Source of the DNA: DASSUW01 sp963844205
GTDB taxonomy: Bacteria; Actinomycetota; Thermoleophilia; Solirubrobacterales; Solirubrobacteraceae
DNA length: 64,000 bases
NCBI GenBank assembly: GCA_963844205.1
Contig: CAWJNK010000012.1
Coordinates: 593,604-657,603, forward strand
Direction of reading: 5' to 3'
Positions 44,148 through 52,461 of this stretch are shown in pieces. Positions within the stretch are counted from its first letter, which is position 1. The number at the start of each line of letters is the position of its first letter. Below the pieces are notes generated by a model. That model searched no databases. It was not told the DNA's origin and saw only the letters and a program-made list of their open reading frames with translations. The translations under genes and the position numbers were made by a program.

Positions 44148-45233
44148 ATGCCCGCCGAGGACCTTGCGCTCCCCTCGCTCGACCTGCGTCTGCTTGCGCG
44201 CCGGGCCGCCGTGCCCGCCGCTGCCGCCGCCGCGCTGGTCGCAGCGGTGCTGGTCCTCGGCGGGCCGCTCGAGACGTTCGCCAACGCCGTCCGCCGCGCG
44301 ATCGACGCCGATCCCGCCTGGGTGGTGGCCGCGGGCGCCTTCGAGCTGCTCTCCTTCGCGGGCTACATCGCGCTGCTGTGGCTGGTCGGCAACCGCGTTT
44401 CTGCGCGGCTGGGCCTGCGCGAGAGCGCCGAGATCACGCTCGGCGGCGCCGCCGCGACCCGCCTGCTCCCCACGGCGGGCGCCGGCGGCGCCGCGATGAC
44501 GCTGTGGGCGCTGCGCCGCTCGGGCATGGGCACGCGCCACGCCGCCGGCACGCTGCTGACCTTCCTCGTGATCGTCTACGCCGTCTTCATGGGCGCGCTG
44601 GCGCTGTCCGGAGCCGTGCTCACGTTCAGCGGCATCGGGCCGACGGCGCTCACCGCGCTGCCCGCCGCGCTCGGCACCTCGGTCATCCTGCTGGCGCTGG
44701 GCGCCGCGGTGTGGATGCCGACCGAGGGCACCGGCCGCGTGCGCACCGCGGGCGCCGTGCTCGGCGGCGCGGTCCGCGACGCGATCGAGCACGTCCGCTC
44801 GGCCGATCCGCGCCTGCTCGGCGCGTTCGCCTGGTGGGGCTTCGACATGGCCGTCCTGTACGGGATGCTGAACGCGTTCGGCACGGCGCCGCCGTTCTCC
44901 GTCGTCGTGCTCGCCTACTTCCTCGGCCAGATCGCCAACACCGTGCCGGTCCCCGGCGCCGCGAGCGGCGGGCTGGTGGGCGTGCTGCTGGCCTTCGGTG
45001 TCGGTGCGGACCTGGCGATCGTGTCGGTGCTGGCCTACCGGGCGATGGCGATCTGGGTGCCGGCGCCGATCGGCCTCGTCGCGCTCGGCAAGCTGCGCCG
45101 GACCATGGCGCGCTGGGAGCGGGAGGATGCGTCGCCTGTGGCCGTCGCCGAGGCGCCTGTGGAGGTCGTCGCGCCGCGCCCGTGCGCCGGCCGGCCGGCG
45201 TGGCGGCCGCTCGAGGTTCCGGCGGCGGCATGA
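44148..45233 (+). CDS. Lysylphosphatidylglycerol synthase TM region/UPF0104-like membrane protein
   Basis: The product is 361 residues with about eight helices. The first polar segment is short, and family blocks AATRLLPTAGAGG, YFLGQIANTVPVPGAASGG and LAYRAMAIWVPAPIGLVALG mark the YbhN/AglD/UPF0104 flippase-like family. It lacks the soluble MprF catalytic half, so it is a lipid-handling or flippase-like protein rather than a lysyl transferase. The start is ATG at 44148. The stop overlaps the DedA gene start by four bases (ATGA). Confidence 0.85.
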   Translation: MPAEDLALPSLDLRLLARRAAVPAAAAAALVAAVLVLGGPLETFANAVRRAIDADPAWVVAAGAFELLSFAGYIALLWLVGNRVSARLGLRESAEITLGGAAATRLLPTAGAGGAAMTLWALRRSGMGTRHAAGTLLTFLVIVYAVFMGALALSGAVLTFSGIGPTALTALPAALGTSVILLALGAAVWMPTEGTGRVRTAGAVLGGAVRDAIEHVRSADPRLLGAFAWWGFDMAVLYGMLNAFGTAPPFSVVVLAYFLGQIANTVPVPGAASGGLVGVLLAFGVGADLAIVSVLAYRAMAIWVPAPIGLVALGKLRRTMARWEREDASPVAVAEAPVEVVAPRPCAGRPAWRPLEVPAAA

Positions 45234-45934
45234 AGCGCCGGCCGCCGGCTGCGCTGCTCGCGATCGCGTTGGCAGCGGCGATCGCCTTCGCGCTGACCAC
45301 CGCCGGCGTCATCCAGCTGCCCGATCTCGAGAAGGCGCTCACGGACCTCTCCGACACGCTCGGCGCCTGGACCTACGCGATGGTCGGCGGGCTCGCGTTC
45401 CTGGAGACCGGCGCGTTCGTCGGGCTCGTCGCCCCGGGCGAGACTGCGGTCGTGCTCGGCGGCGTGGTGGCGGCGGAGGGCGACGTCAACTTCGTCGCGA
45501 TGCTGCTGCTCGTGTGGGGGGCGGCCGCGGCGGGCGACTTCGCGAGCTTCTTGCTCGGCCGCCGGCTCGGGCGGCGGTTCCTCGTGACCCGCGGTCCGCG
45601 CTTCGGCGTGACGCCGCCGCGGCTGGCGCGCGTCGAGGGCTTCTTCGACCGGCATGGGCCGAAGGCGATCCTCGTGGGGCGGTTCGTCGGCATCGTCCGC
45701 GCGGTGGCGCCGTTCCTGGCCGGCTCCTCCGGCATGCGGATCCGCGCATTCCTGCCCTGGAGCATCCTCGGCACCGCGGCGTGGGCGGCGGCATTCACGT
45801 CGGTCGGGTACATCTTCCACAGCTCGTTCAGCGCCGCCGCCGGCTATCTCACGCACGGGGCGTTCGCGCTGGCGGTCGTCGCGGCGGTCGCGCTGGCATG
45901 GCGCGCGCACCGTTTGCAACGATCCCCCGTGTGA
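45230..45934 (+). CDS. DedA/SNARE-associated-family membrane protein
   Basis: The product is 234 residues from ATG 45230. Conserved DedA blocks are FLETGAFVGLVAPGETAVVLGG, with a re-entrant loop; GDFASFLLGRRLGRRFL; and GRFVGIVRAVAPFLAGSSGM, with the conserved Arg in GRFVGIVR. These are undecaprenyl-phosphate or phospholipid flippase-type proteins. Both ends overlap neighbours (ATGA with UPF0104, GTGA with DUF2252), so all three are translated together. Confidence 0.88.
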   Translation: MKRRPPAALLAIALAAAIAFALTTAGVIQLPDLEKALTDLSDTLGAWTYAMVGGLAFLETGAFVGLVAPGETAVVLGGVVAAEGDVNFVAMLLLVWGAAAAGDFASFLLGRRLGRRFLVTRGPRFGVTPPRLARVEGFFDRHGPKAILVGRFVGIVRAVAPFLAGSSGMRIRAFLPWSILGTAAWAAAFTSVGYIFHSSFSAAAGYLTHGAFALAVVAAVALAWRAHRLQRSPV

Positions 45935-47266
45935 CGACGCCTGCCGAGCTCGCCAGCGACCCCGACGAGCGCGGCGACGAGATCGTCTCCGTCCTGGCCG
46001 ACGCGTTCGGCGAGCTGATCGAGGCCGACGCTCGCGCGTTCCGGCGCAAGTTCCGCAAGATGGCGGCGTCGCCGTTCGCGTTCTACCGCGGGAGCGCGCC
46101 GCTGTTCTACGCCGACGTCGCGCGGCTCGACGACCCGTGGGCGGACGAGCGGACGAGCCGCGTCTGGATCCAGGGCGACCTGCACGCCGAGAACTTCGGC
46201 ACCTACATGGACGCGGCGGGGATCCTCGTGTTCGACGTCAACGACTTCGACGAGGCCTACGTCGGCCATTTCACGTGGGACCTGCGGCGGATGGCGGCCA
46301 GCCTCGCGCTGCTCGGGTTCGCGAAGGCGCTGTCCGACGAGGCGATCTCGCGCATGATCGGGACGTACGCGGAGTTCGTACCTCGACCAGGTGCGCGCGT
46401 TCGCGACCGGCGACCGCGACAGCGAGTTCCGGCTGACATTGGAGAACACCGAGGGCGTCCTGCACGACGTCCTCCTGCGGGCGCGGCTCTCGACGCGGGT
46501 GTCGCTGCTGGAGGGCACGACGACCGTCGAGGGCGCCGAGCGCCGGTTCTCCTCCGGAGCGGGCGTGCGGCGGCTCGAGGACGACGAGCGGCAGGAGGTG
46601 GAGGAGGCGTTCGCGGCGTACCTCGACACGATCCCCGAGGTCAAGCGCCAGCACAGCGTGTCGTATTCGGTCAAGGACGTGGTCGGGCGGGCGGGGTTCG
46701 GCATCGGGTCGGCCGGGCTGCCGGCCTACAGCCTGCTGGTCGAGGGGCGGACGCAGGCGCTGGAGAACGACGTGGTGCTGTCCATGAAGCAGGGCAACGT
46801 GGCGGCGGCCAGCCGGGTGGTGTCCGACCGGCCGGTCGAGCGGTACTTCGAGCACCAGGGGCATCGGACGGCCGTCTCGCAGCGGGCGCTGCAGGCCCAT
46901 GCCGATCCGTGGCTGGGGTGGTGCGAGCTGCGGGGCGTCGGCCAGGTGGTGGCGGAGGTGTCGCCGTACGAGGCGGACGTCGACTGGGACGTGGTGTCCG
47001 ACCTCGACGAGGTGCTGGACCTGCTGGGCTATCTCGGCGAGGCGACGGCGAAGGTCCACTGCGTGTCCGACGCGGGGAGCGAGCAGACGCTGGTCGAGTT
47101 CCAGACCGAGGAGGCGATCTTGACGGTCGTCGACGGGCGGGAGGACGAGTTCTACGAGGACCTCGTCACGTTCGGGCGGGCGTACGGCGAGCTCGCGCGC
47201 GACGACCATCGGCGGTTCGTCGACGCCTTCCGGAACGGGCGCATCCCGGGGGTGCCGGCGGACTGA
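45931..47266 (+). pseudogene. DUF2252 (kinase-fold) protein, frameshifted
   Basis: The start is GTG at 45931, overlapping the DedA stop. The N-terminal part has WIQGDLHAENFGTYMDAAG and FDVNDFDEAYVGHFTWDLRR, the hallmark GDxHxxNFG and DxND motifs of DUF2252, an aminoglycoside-phosphotransferase-like fold. At 46378 an extra G (GAGTTCGTACCTC) moves the frame; in the other frame the protein resumes YLDQVRAFATGDRDSEFRLT and continues through FEHQGHRTAVSQRALQ to a TGA at 47264-47266. Corrected length is about 444 residues, normal for the family. The biochemical function is unknown. Confidence 0.88.
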
Positions 47267-47268
47267 CG

Positions 47269-47556
47269 ATGGGCGGGGTCAAGGTCGTACTTGCGCCGCT
47301 GCTGCTGGCGGCGGCGGGGGCTGCCGTCCTGCTCGCGCTGCTCGAGCGGGAGGGCGGCGACTTCGGGGCGTGGCCGCAGTGGCAGGCCATCGCGGTCCCC
47401 GTGGCGACGTTCGTCGTGCCGGCGCTGGTGTCCGCCGTGGCCGCGCGGCGGCACGGGGTGGTCGAGGCGCTGCTGTGGGCGGTGGTCTGCGCGGCGCTGC
47501 AGGCGGCGCTGGTGTTCGGCGTCGGGTTCCTCTGGCTCGGGCTCGGGCCGGCGTAG
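47269..47556 (+). CDS. Small membrane protein
   Basis: The product is 95 residues, ATG at 47269, two bases after the DUF2252 stop. Three hydrophobic helices (about residues 5-24, 40-60 and 67-92) are separated by short charged loops. There is no recognised domain. It is the last gene of the UPF0104/DedA/DUF2252 transcript and ends just before nested element C. Confidence 0.65.
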   Translation: MGGVKVVLAPLLLAAAGAAVLLALLEREGGDFGAWPQWQAIAVPVATFVVPALVSAVAARRHGVVEALLWAVVCAALQAALVFGVGFLWLGLGPA

Positions 47557-47579
47557 GCGCGGGCCGCTTCGTCGCGCCG

Positions 47580-47762
47580 GCGAACGTCAACTGCGGCATT
47601 GAGGGGGAGCACGGAGGGGTGCCTTTCTCCCCAAATCCGCGCGCCCTCGTGGCCGTTGGGGACTTCGGCACCTATACGGTGCGTTTCTCCCCAACGATTC
47701 CGTCGGCTCGCAGAAATGGGGAGAAATGCACCGCCTCCCTAAATGCCGCAGTTGACGTCCGC
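47580..47762. repeat. Nested inverted-repeat element, copy C
   Basis: This is a 183-bp element in the gap between two convergent genes. The ends are GCGAACGTCAACTGCGGCAT and, on the other strand, GCGGACGTCAACTGCGGCAT, both followed by a T(G/T)AGGG-like block. Inside are two 55-base hairpins with a 60-base period. At 47618-47672, GGTGC pairs with GCACC and CCCCAA with TTGGGG. At 47678-47732, a 15-of-16-bp stem has TTTCTCCCCA pairing with TGGGGAGAAA. Stem sequence differs from copies A and B while layout and ends are kept. No coding frame is evident. Confidence 0.8.
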
Positions 47763-47785
47763 CCGGGCAACCGGACGCGCGCGAG

Positions 47786-48097
47786 TCACGACCGCCGAGC
47801 CCGCCGGAGCGTGTCGACCTGCTCCTGCTTGCGCATGATCATGTGCTCGAGCCGGTGCTCGAGGGCCTCGGAGTCGCCGGTGTGGCCGGTGGACGGGATC
47901 ACGTCCTGCAGCGCCTCGATCGCCTCGGTCTCCAGCTCGATCAGGCGACCGACGATGCCGTCGCCATCGTCGGGGAGGTCGAAGCCGGTGATCGAGCCGG
48001 CGGCCATGGTGTAGGCCGCAGCCGAGCGGAGCTGGAGCGGCAGCGCCTTGCTCAGGCGCTCCAGGGCGAGGTCGACGTCGAGCGGGTCCTTGTCCAT
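47786..48097 (-). CDS. Small helical protein, possibly ferritin-like
   Basis: The product is 103 residues with helices LERLSKALPLQLRSAAAYTM, IVGRLIELETEAIEALQDVI and ALEHRLEHMIMRKQEQVDTL. Glu/His-rich helices with LELE..AIEALQ recall half of a ferritin-like four-helix bundle, and a dimer could complete it. I cannot confirm metal ligands. It follows the M23 hydrolase gene in the same direction but is separated from it by a strong terminator, so it probably has its own promoter. Confidence 0.6.
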   Translation of the reverse strand: MDKDPLDVDLALERLSKALPLQLRSAAAYTMAAGSITGFDLPDDGDGIVGRLIELETEAIEALQDVIPSTGHTGDSEALEHRLEHMIMRKQEQVDTLRRARRS

Positions 48098-48116
48098 GGT
48101 CGGCGGTGATACCCGC

Positions 48117-48150
48117 GGGCGAGGCGCCGCTCCCCAACGGCGCCTCGCCC
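48117..48150 (-). terminator. Intrinsic terminator-like hairpin after the M23 hydrolase gene
   Basis: Perfect 13-bp arms (48117-48129 and 48138-48150) and an eight-base loop lie 20 bases past the stop of the hydrolase gene (48170) and 20 bases before the start of the next gene (48097). Confidence 0.8.
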
Positions 48151-48169
48151 GATCGGGATCCCCAACGAA

Positions 48170-50035
48170 CTACGGAGCGGCAACCCCGCCGGTCGCGGCC
48201 GCTTCGGCCGCCACGGCGGCGTCGGCCTCGGCCGCCGGCGCCGGAGCCTCGGCCACGGGCTCAGCGGCCGGGGCGGGGGCCTCGGCGACGGGCGCGGGGG
48301 CCGGCTCGGCGACCGGGGCGGGTGCCTCGGCGACGGGCGCGGGGGCCGGCTCGGCGACCGGGGCGGGTGCCTCGGCGACAGGTGCCGGGGCCGGCTCGGC
48401 AACCGGGGCGGGTGCCTCGGCGACCGGCGCCGGGGCCGGCTCGGCAACCGGGGCGGGTGCCTCGGCGACCGGCGCCGGGGCCGGCTCGGCGACGGGCGCC
48501 GGGGCCGGCTCAGCGACCGGGGCGGCCGGCGCTGCCTCGGTGCTCGCCGGGGCCGGCTCGGCGACCGGGGCGGCCGGCGCTGCCTCGGTGCTCGCCGGGA
48601 CCGGCTCGGCGACCGGGGCGGCCGGCGCTGCCTCAGTGCTCGCCGGAACCTGCTCGGCGACCGGGGCGGGGGCCTCGGTCGTCGCAGTCGCAGTCGGCGC
48701 GGCCGTCGCTGCGACCTCGGTCGTCGCCGTCGCCTCGCTCGCCGGGGCCGGAGCCTGCGCCCCGCCAGTGCCGTTGCCGAACACCGCGGCCTGCTCCTCC
48801 GGCGTCGCGCCGCCGATGCCGCCCTCACCCGCGGGCAGGGCGGTCGTGGCTGTGGCCTGCTGGCCGGAGAGCGTCCGGCTGCCCTGCAGATACGGCGCGG
48901 GATCGGTCGCGGCGCCGTTCTGCCGCACCTCGACGTGCACGTGGGGGCCGGTGCAGCTGCCGGTGCAGCCGACCTCGCCGATCTTCTGACCGGCCTTCAC
49001 GTACTCGTTCACGCCGACGCTCCGCTCCGAGAGGTGGGCGTAGCAGGTCGTCATCGCGCCGGCGTGCCGGACGCAGACCATGTTCCCGTAGCCGCTCTCG
49101 GTCCCGGACACGCTGACCGTGCCGCACTGGGCGGCGCGGACGGTGGTGCCGGTCGGCGCCGCGATGTCGGTGCCGCTGTGCGCGTGGTCGCCCCGGTCCT
49201 CGCCGAAGGAACCGGTGACGGTCCCGTTGACCGGCGTGACCATGCGGCCGTCGGCGGTGCAGCCGTCGCCGCCCGTGGAGACCGGCGTGGACTGGACGGG
49301 CTCCGCGGGCGCGGGCGCCGGCGCCGGCGCGGCGCCCGACGACTCCGTCGACCCCGAGCCGGCCGAGCCCGACGAGCCGGAGCCGGCCGAGCTCGAGCCT
49401 TCCGTGATCTCGTCGCGCAGCTCGACCCGGTCCTCGAGGTCCGGCCCGCCGACCGCCTCAGGCGCCTCGGACGACGCCGGGGCAACCTGGTCGAAGACCA
49501 CGTTCACCGACTCGCCCGCGGACGAGGCGGACGCGTCCGCGTCGCCGTAGAACTCGACCTTCGAGGCGAACACCTCGACCCAGGTGCGGACGTCGACGAT
49601 GCCGGTGACCGCCAGCCCCTTGCTGCGCTGGAAGTCCTTCACGGCGCCCTCGGTCTGCGGGCCGAAGATCCCGTCTTCGACGATCGCCAGCTGATGCTGG
49701 ACGGCCGCGACGGCCGGGCCGGTGTCGCCGTACGACAGCAGCCACGTCGCCTCGCCGCTGATCGCCGCCTTCTTGGCGACCTCGGTCTTGGTCACGCCGG
49801 GCTTCGCCGACGACGCCGACGCGGCGCCCGCCAGCGGCCCCAGCACCGGGGAGGCGAGGATGGCCGCGCCCGCGGCGATGGTGGCGCCCTTCTGGCGCGG
49901 GGCGTTCCGGCGAGCCTCCTGTTTCCGGACCCGGCGGCGCCGGGAACGATGAAGCGAGCGGTCCCACAGCGCACCGGAGCCGAGGTCGCGCTCGGCCCCC
50001 GGGTATGGATCCAGCTCAGATGGACGGACGTCCAC
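48170..50035 (-). CDS. Secreted peptidoglycan-binding M23 (LytM-type) cell-wall endopeptidase
   Basis: The product is 621 residues from GTG 50035. A long basic N-terminus (HRSRRRRVRKQ) precedes a membrane/signal segment (TIAAGAAILASPVLGPLAGA). Then come a peptidoglycan-binding domain (about residues 95-160, DTGPAVAAVQHQL, IFGPQTEGAVKDFQ) and a Ser/Gly/Pro linker. The M23 domain (about residues 280-400) has zinc ligands in HSGTDIAAPTGT and GPHVHVEV. The C-terminal about 180 residues are PAPVAE-type repeats, probably wall-spanning. It cleaves peptide cross-links in peptidoglycan. A c-di-AMP riboswitch sits in its leader, as for resuscitation-promoting and other wall hydrolases of actinobacteria. 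Confidence 0.93.
   Translation of the reverse strand: MDVRPSELDPYPGAERDLGSGALWDRSLHRSRRRRVRKQEARRNAPRQKGATIAAGAAILASPVLGPLAGAASASSAKPGVTKTEVAKKAAISGEATWLLSYGDTGPAVAAVQHQLAIVEDGIFGPQTEGAVKDFQRSKGLAVTGIVDVRTWVEVFASKVEFYGDADASASSAGESVNVVFDQVAPASSEAPEAVGGPDLEDRVELRDEITEGSSSAGSGSSGSAGSGSTESSGAAPAPAPAPAEPVQSTPVSTGGDGCTADGRMVTPVNGTVTGSFGEDRGDHAHSGTDIAAPTGTTVRAAQCGTVSVSGTESGYGNMVCVRHAGAMTTCYAHLSERSVGVNEYVKAGQKIGEVGCTGSCTGPHVHVEVRQNGAATDPAPYLQGSRTLSGQQATATTALPAGEGGIGGATPEEQAAVFGNGTGGAQAPAPASEATATTEVAATAAPTATATTEAPAPVAEQVPASTEAAPAAPVAEPVPASTEAAPAAPVAEPAPASTEAAPAAPVAEPAPAPVAEPAPAPVAEAPAPVAEPAPAPVAEAPAPVAEPAPAPVAEAPAPVAEPAPAPVAEAPAPVAEPAPAPVAEAPAPAAEPVAEAPAPAAEADAAVAAEAAATGGVAAP
48230..48690. repeat. PAPVAE-coding tandem repeats in the M23 hydrolase gene
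   Basis: A DNA stretch built from repeated GGCGCGGGGGCCGGCTCGGC-like units encodes alternating APAPVAE and APVAEAP repeats, then longer APVAEPxPASTEAAP units. All repeat units are in frame. They form an extended Pro/Ala/Glu rod at the protein's C-terminus and are prone to copy-number change. Confidence 0.85.
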
Positions 50036-50050
50036 GCTTGCTACTCCCTT

Positions 50051-50196
50051 CCTTCTCTCCTTGCCTCCGAGGTGAGCTGACGGGCTCGCGCTGAGAGATA
50101 GCGCTACGCCGTCCCCCGACGGCGATTCGCCCCTGCGACCGCGTTACGGCCGCTTTGGGTCCCCCGGCCCGCGCCCCCTGGGGGACGCGAGTTCGG
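50051..50196 (-). ncRNA. c-di-AMP riboswitch (ydaO-yuaA type)
   Basis: On the minus strand, 16 to about 160 bases before the hydrolase start, the leader contains the class's conserved blocks in order. CGGGGGACCCAAAG is followed by GGGGCGAATCG, then GAGCCCGTCAGCTCACCTCG, then GGCAAGGAGAGAAGG. A 5' hairpin CGTCCCCCAGGGGGCG precedes. These match the B. subtilis ydaO aptamer (GGGGGACCCAA, GGGGUGAAUCC, CCGUCAGCUAACCUCGUA, GAGAGG). In actinobacteria it represses wall hydrolases when c-di-AMP is high. No clear terminator or anti-terminator follows, only the SD-rich GAAGGAAGGGAG. Confidence 0.93.
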
Positions 50197-50283
50197 CCTG
50201 ACGGCACATAAGAATGCACGAACGGCCCGACAGTTGCGGTCCGACCCCTACAGACGCGCGGTTCGCTGCCGAATTCGAGGGGG

Positions 50284-52302
50284 ATGCGTCTCGCCATCCT
50301 TACCCTCGCCGCCGTCCTGCTGGGCGCCCCGGCCGCCCATGCCGCGACCGTCAGCGTCGCTGGGTCGACGCTGGTCGTCGTCGCCGCGCCCGGTGAGAGC
50401 AACCGGTTGACGATCGCCTCCGGCGGCGCCGTGACCGACGCAGGCGCTCTGCTCATGGCCGGCACCGGGTGCACGGTGGCCGGCGCCGGCCTCGCGTGCC
50501 CGGGCATCTCGGCGGTGACCGCCGACCTCGGCGACGGCGACGACACGCTGACGCTCACGACCTCCCTGCCGCTCCTCGCCACCGACGGCGAGGGTGCCGA
50601 CCGCGTGACGAGCGCCTCGGCCGCCGATACCTTCGTTGCGTCGCCGGGCGCCGACATCTACTCCGGCGGTGGCGGGAGCGACACCGTGGACTACTCCGCG
50701 CGGACGACCGCCGTCGTCCTCGATCTGGCCGCCGCGGACGGCCAAGAGGACCGCTTCACGTCGGTCGAGAACGCGATCGGCGGCGCCGGCCCCGACCGGC
50801 TGACCGGCACGAGCACGGTGAACCGGCTTGACGGCGGTCCCGGCGACGACCTGCTCGACGGCCGCACCGGCGGCGACCGCCTCGAGGGCGGGGCCGGCAC
50901 CGACACCGCGGACTACTCGCGTCGCACCGCCCGCGTGCGGGCCGACCTTGACGGCAACGCCGACGACGGCGAGTCCTTCGAGCGCGACCGGATCGCCACC
51001 GACGTCGAGCGCCTCCTCGGCGGCGGCGGCCACGACGCGCTGGCCGGCGACGACCGCCCGAACGTGCTCGACGGCGGTCCCGGCAACGACACGCTCGACG
51101 GCAACGGCGGCGACGACACGCTCATCGGAGCGGCGGGGGACGATGTCGTGCATGGCAATGCCGGCGCCGACGCGCTGGCCGGCGACCTCGGCAACGACCA
51201 GCTGTGGGGCGACGCCGACAACGACGCGCTCGCCGGCGGCGACGGCGCCGACACGCTGTACGGCGGCGATGGCTCGGACGCCGTGGCCGGCGACGCCGGC
51301 AACGACCAACTGTGGGGCAACGCCGACAACGACGCGCTCGCCGGCGGCGACGGCGCCGACACGATGTACGGCGGCGACGGCGCGGACGCGCTTGCCGGGA
51401 CCGAGGGCGCGGACACGGTGTACGGCGGCGACGGCTCGGACGCGCTCGCCGGGGAGGGTGGTGGCGACACGCTGTGGGGTGAGGCGGGCGACGACTCGCT
51501 CGCCGGCGGCGACGGCGGCGATGCGCTCGCCGGCGGCCCGGGAACCGACGGGCTCGACGGCTCGACCGGCGCCGACGCCCTGGACGGCGGCGAGGGGAAC
51601 GACCGGCTGTCCGGCGGCGACGACCCGGACTCCCTGTCGGGCGCCGACGGCGACGACTGGATCGAAGGCGGCGCCGCGAACGACTGGCTCGCCGGCGGGA
51701 CCGGCGCCGACACGCTGTCCGGTGACGACGGGGACGACTCGCTGCTCGGCGAGACCGGCTACGACAGCCTCACCGGCGGCGAGGGGAGCGACGTCCTCAA
51801 CGGCGGATTCGAGGACGACGTTCTGATCGGCGGCGGTGGAGCCGATGACCTGCAGGGCGAGCACGGCTGGGACACGGCGTACTACGGCGACCGCGCCGTG
51901 CCGCTCACGATCGACCTCGACGACCAGGCCGACGACGGCGCGGCGGGCGAGGCCGACAACGTGCGCAGCTCGGTCGAGGTCGTGATCGGCGGCGCCGGCG
52001 CGGACCGGATCACCGGCAACGCGGCCGCCAACTACCTCTACGGCGGCGGCGGGCGCGACCGGATCGACGGCGCCGGCGCGGGCGACCGGCTCTACGGCGG
52101 CGCCGGCAAGGACTGGCTGACCGGCCGCGGCGGTGCCGACTCGCTGGACGGCGGCGCGGGCGCCGACCGCCTCCTGGCCCGCGACGGCAGCCGCGAGGCC
52201 GTCCGCTGCGGCAGCGCCCGCGACCACGCGACCACCGACAGCACCGACATGCTGTTCGGCTGCGAGCGCCGGTCCCGCGGCACCGCGAACTGGCGCGGCT
52301 AG
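50284..52302 (+). CDS. Secreted RTX (hemolysin-type Ca2+-binding repeat) protein
   Basis: The product is 672 residues. The signal peptide MRLAILTLAAVLLGAPAAHA is followed by a short N-terminal beta domain, then about 25-30 RTX nonapeptides of GGxGxDxLx type (GGPGDDLLDGRTGGDRLEGG, GGDGADTLYGGDGSDAVAGD). These interrupt and resume around two DTADYS...AV.LDLDDQADDG spacer modules. There is no enzyme domain. The repeats fold as calcium beta-rolls outside the cell. Near-identical DNA repeats of about 110 bases occur at 51181 and 51291. The gene ends at TAG 52300-52302, inside a tandem-repeat array. Confidence 0.9.
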   Translation: MRLAILTLAAVLLGAPAAHAATVSVAGSTLVVVAAPGESNRLTIASGGAVTDAGALLMAGTGCTVAGAGLACPGISAVTADLGDGDDTLTLTTSLPLLATDGEGADRVTSASAADTFVASPGADIYSGGGGSDTVDYSARTTAVVLDLAAADGQEDRFTSVENAIGGAGPDRLTGTSTVNRLDGGPGDDLLDGRTGGDRLEGGAGTDTADYSRRTARVRADLDGNADDGESFERDRIATDVERLLGGGGHDALAGDDRPNVLDGGPGNDTLDGNGGDDTLIGAAGDDVVHGNAGADALAGDLGNDQLWGDADNDALAGGDGADTLYGGDGSDAVAGDAGNDQLWGNADNDALAGGDGADTMYGGDGADALAGTEGADTVYGGDGSDALAGEGGGDTLWGEAGDDSLAGGDGGDALAGGPGTDGLDGSTGADALDGGEGNDRLSGGDDPDSLSGADGDDWIEGGAANDWLAGGTGADTLSGDDGDDSLLGETGYDSLTGGEGSDVLNGGFEDDVLIGGGGADDLQGEHGWDTAYYGDRAVPLTIDLDDQADDGAAGEADNVRSSVEVVIGGAGADRITGNAAANYLYGGGGRDRIDGAGAGDRLYGGAGKDWLTGRGGADSLDGGAGADRLLARDGSREAVRCGSARDHATTDSTDMLFGCERRSRGTANWRG

Positions 52303-52461
52303 CGATCCCGCCCGCCGGCGGCGCGAGTTCTGGCGCGGCCAGCGAACCCGCCCTTCGAACCGCGAGTTCTGGCGCGGCCAGCGAACCCGCCCTTCGAACC
52401 GCGAGTTCTGGCGCGGCTAGCGATCCCGCCCGCCCGCCGGGCGCGAGTCCTGGCGCGGCTA
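52285..52461. repeat. Tandem array of about 39 bp, five copies, between convergent genes and including both stop codons
   Basis: Units with GCGAxTTCTGGCGCGGC begin at 52285 (the last codons of the RTX gene), 52323, 52362, 52401 and 52443; spacing is 38, 39, 39 and 42. The first copy holds the RTX stop (GGCTAG) and the last ends in GGCGCGGCTAG, which on the other strand gives the stop of the AlgH gene at 52459-52461. Inner copies carry CCCGCCCTTCGAACC. It looks like repeated duplication of a gene's 3' end. Confidence 0.85.

Noticed and set aside
51170..51480. DNA direct repeats as a mobile element
   Set aside because: They encode RTX calcium-binding nonapeptides in frame and need no other explanation.
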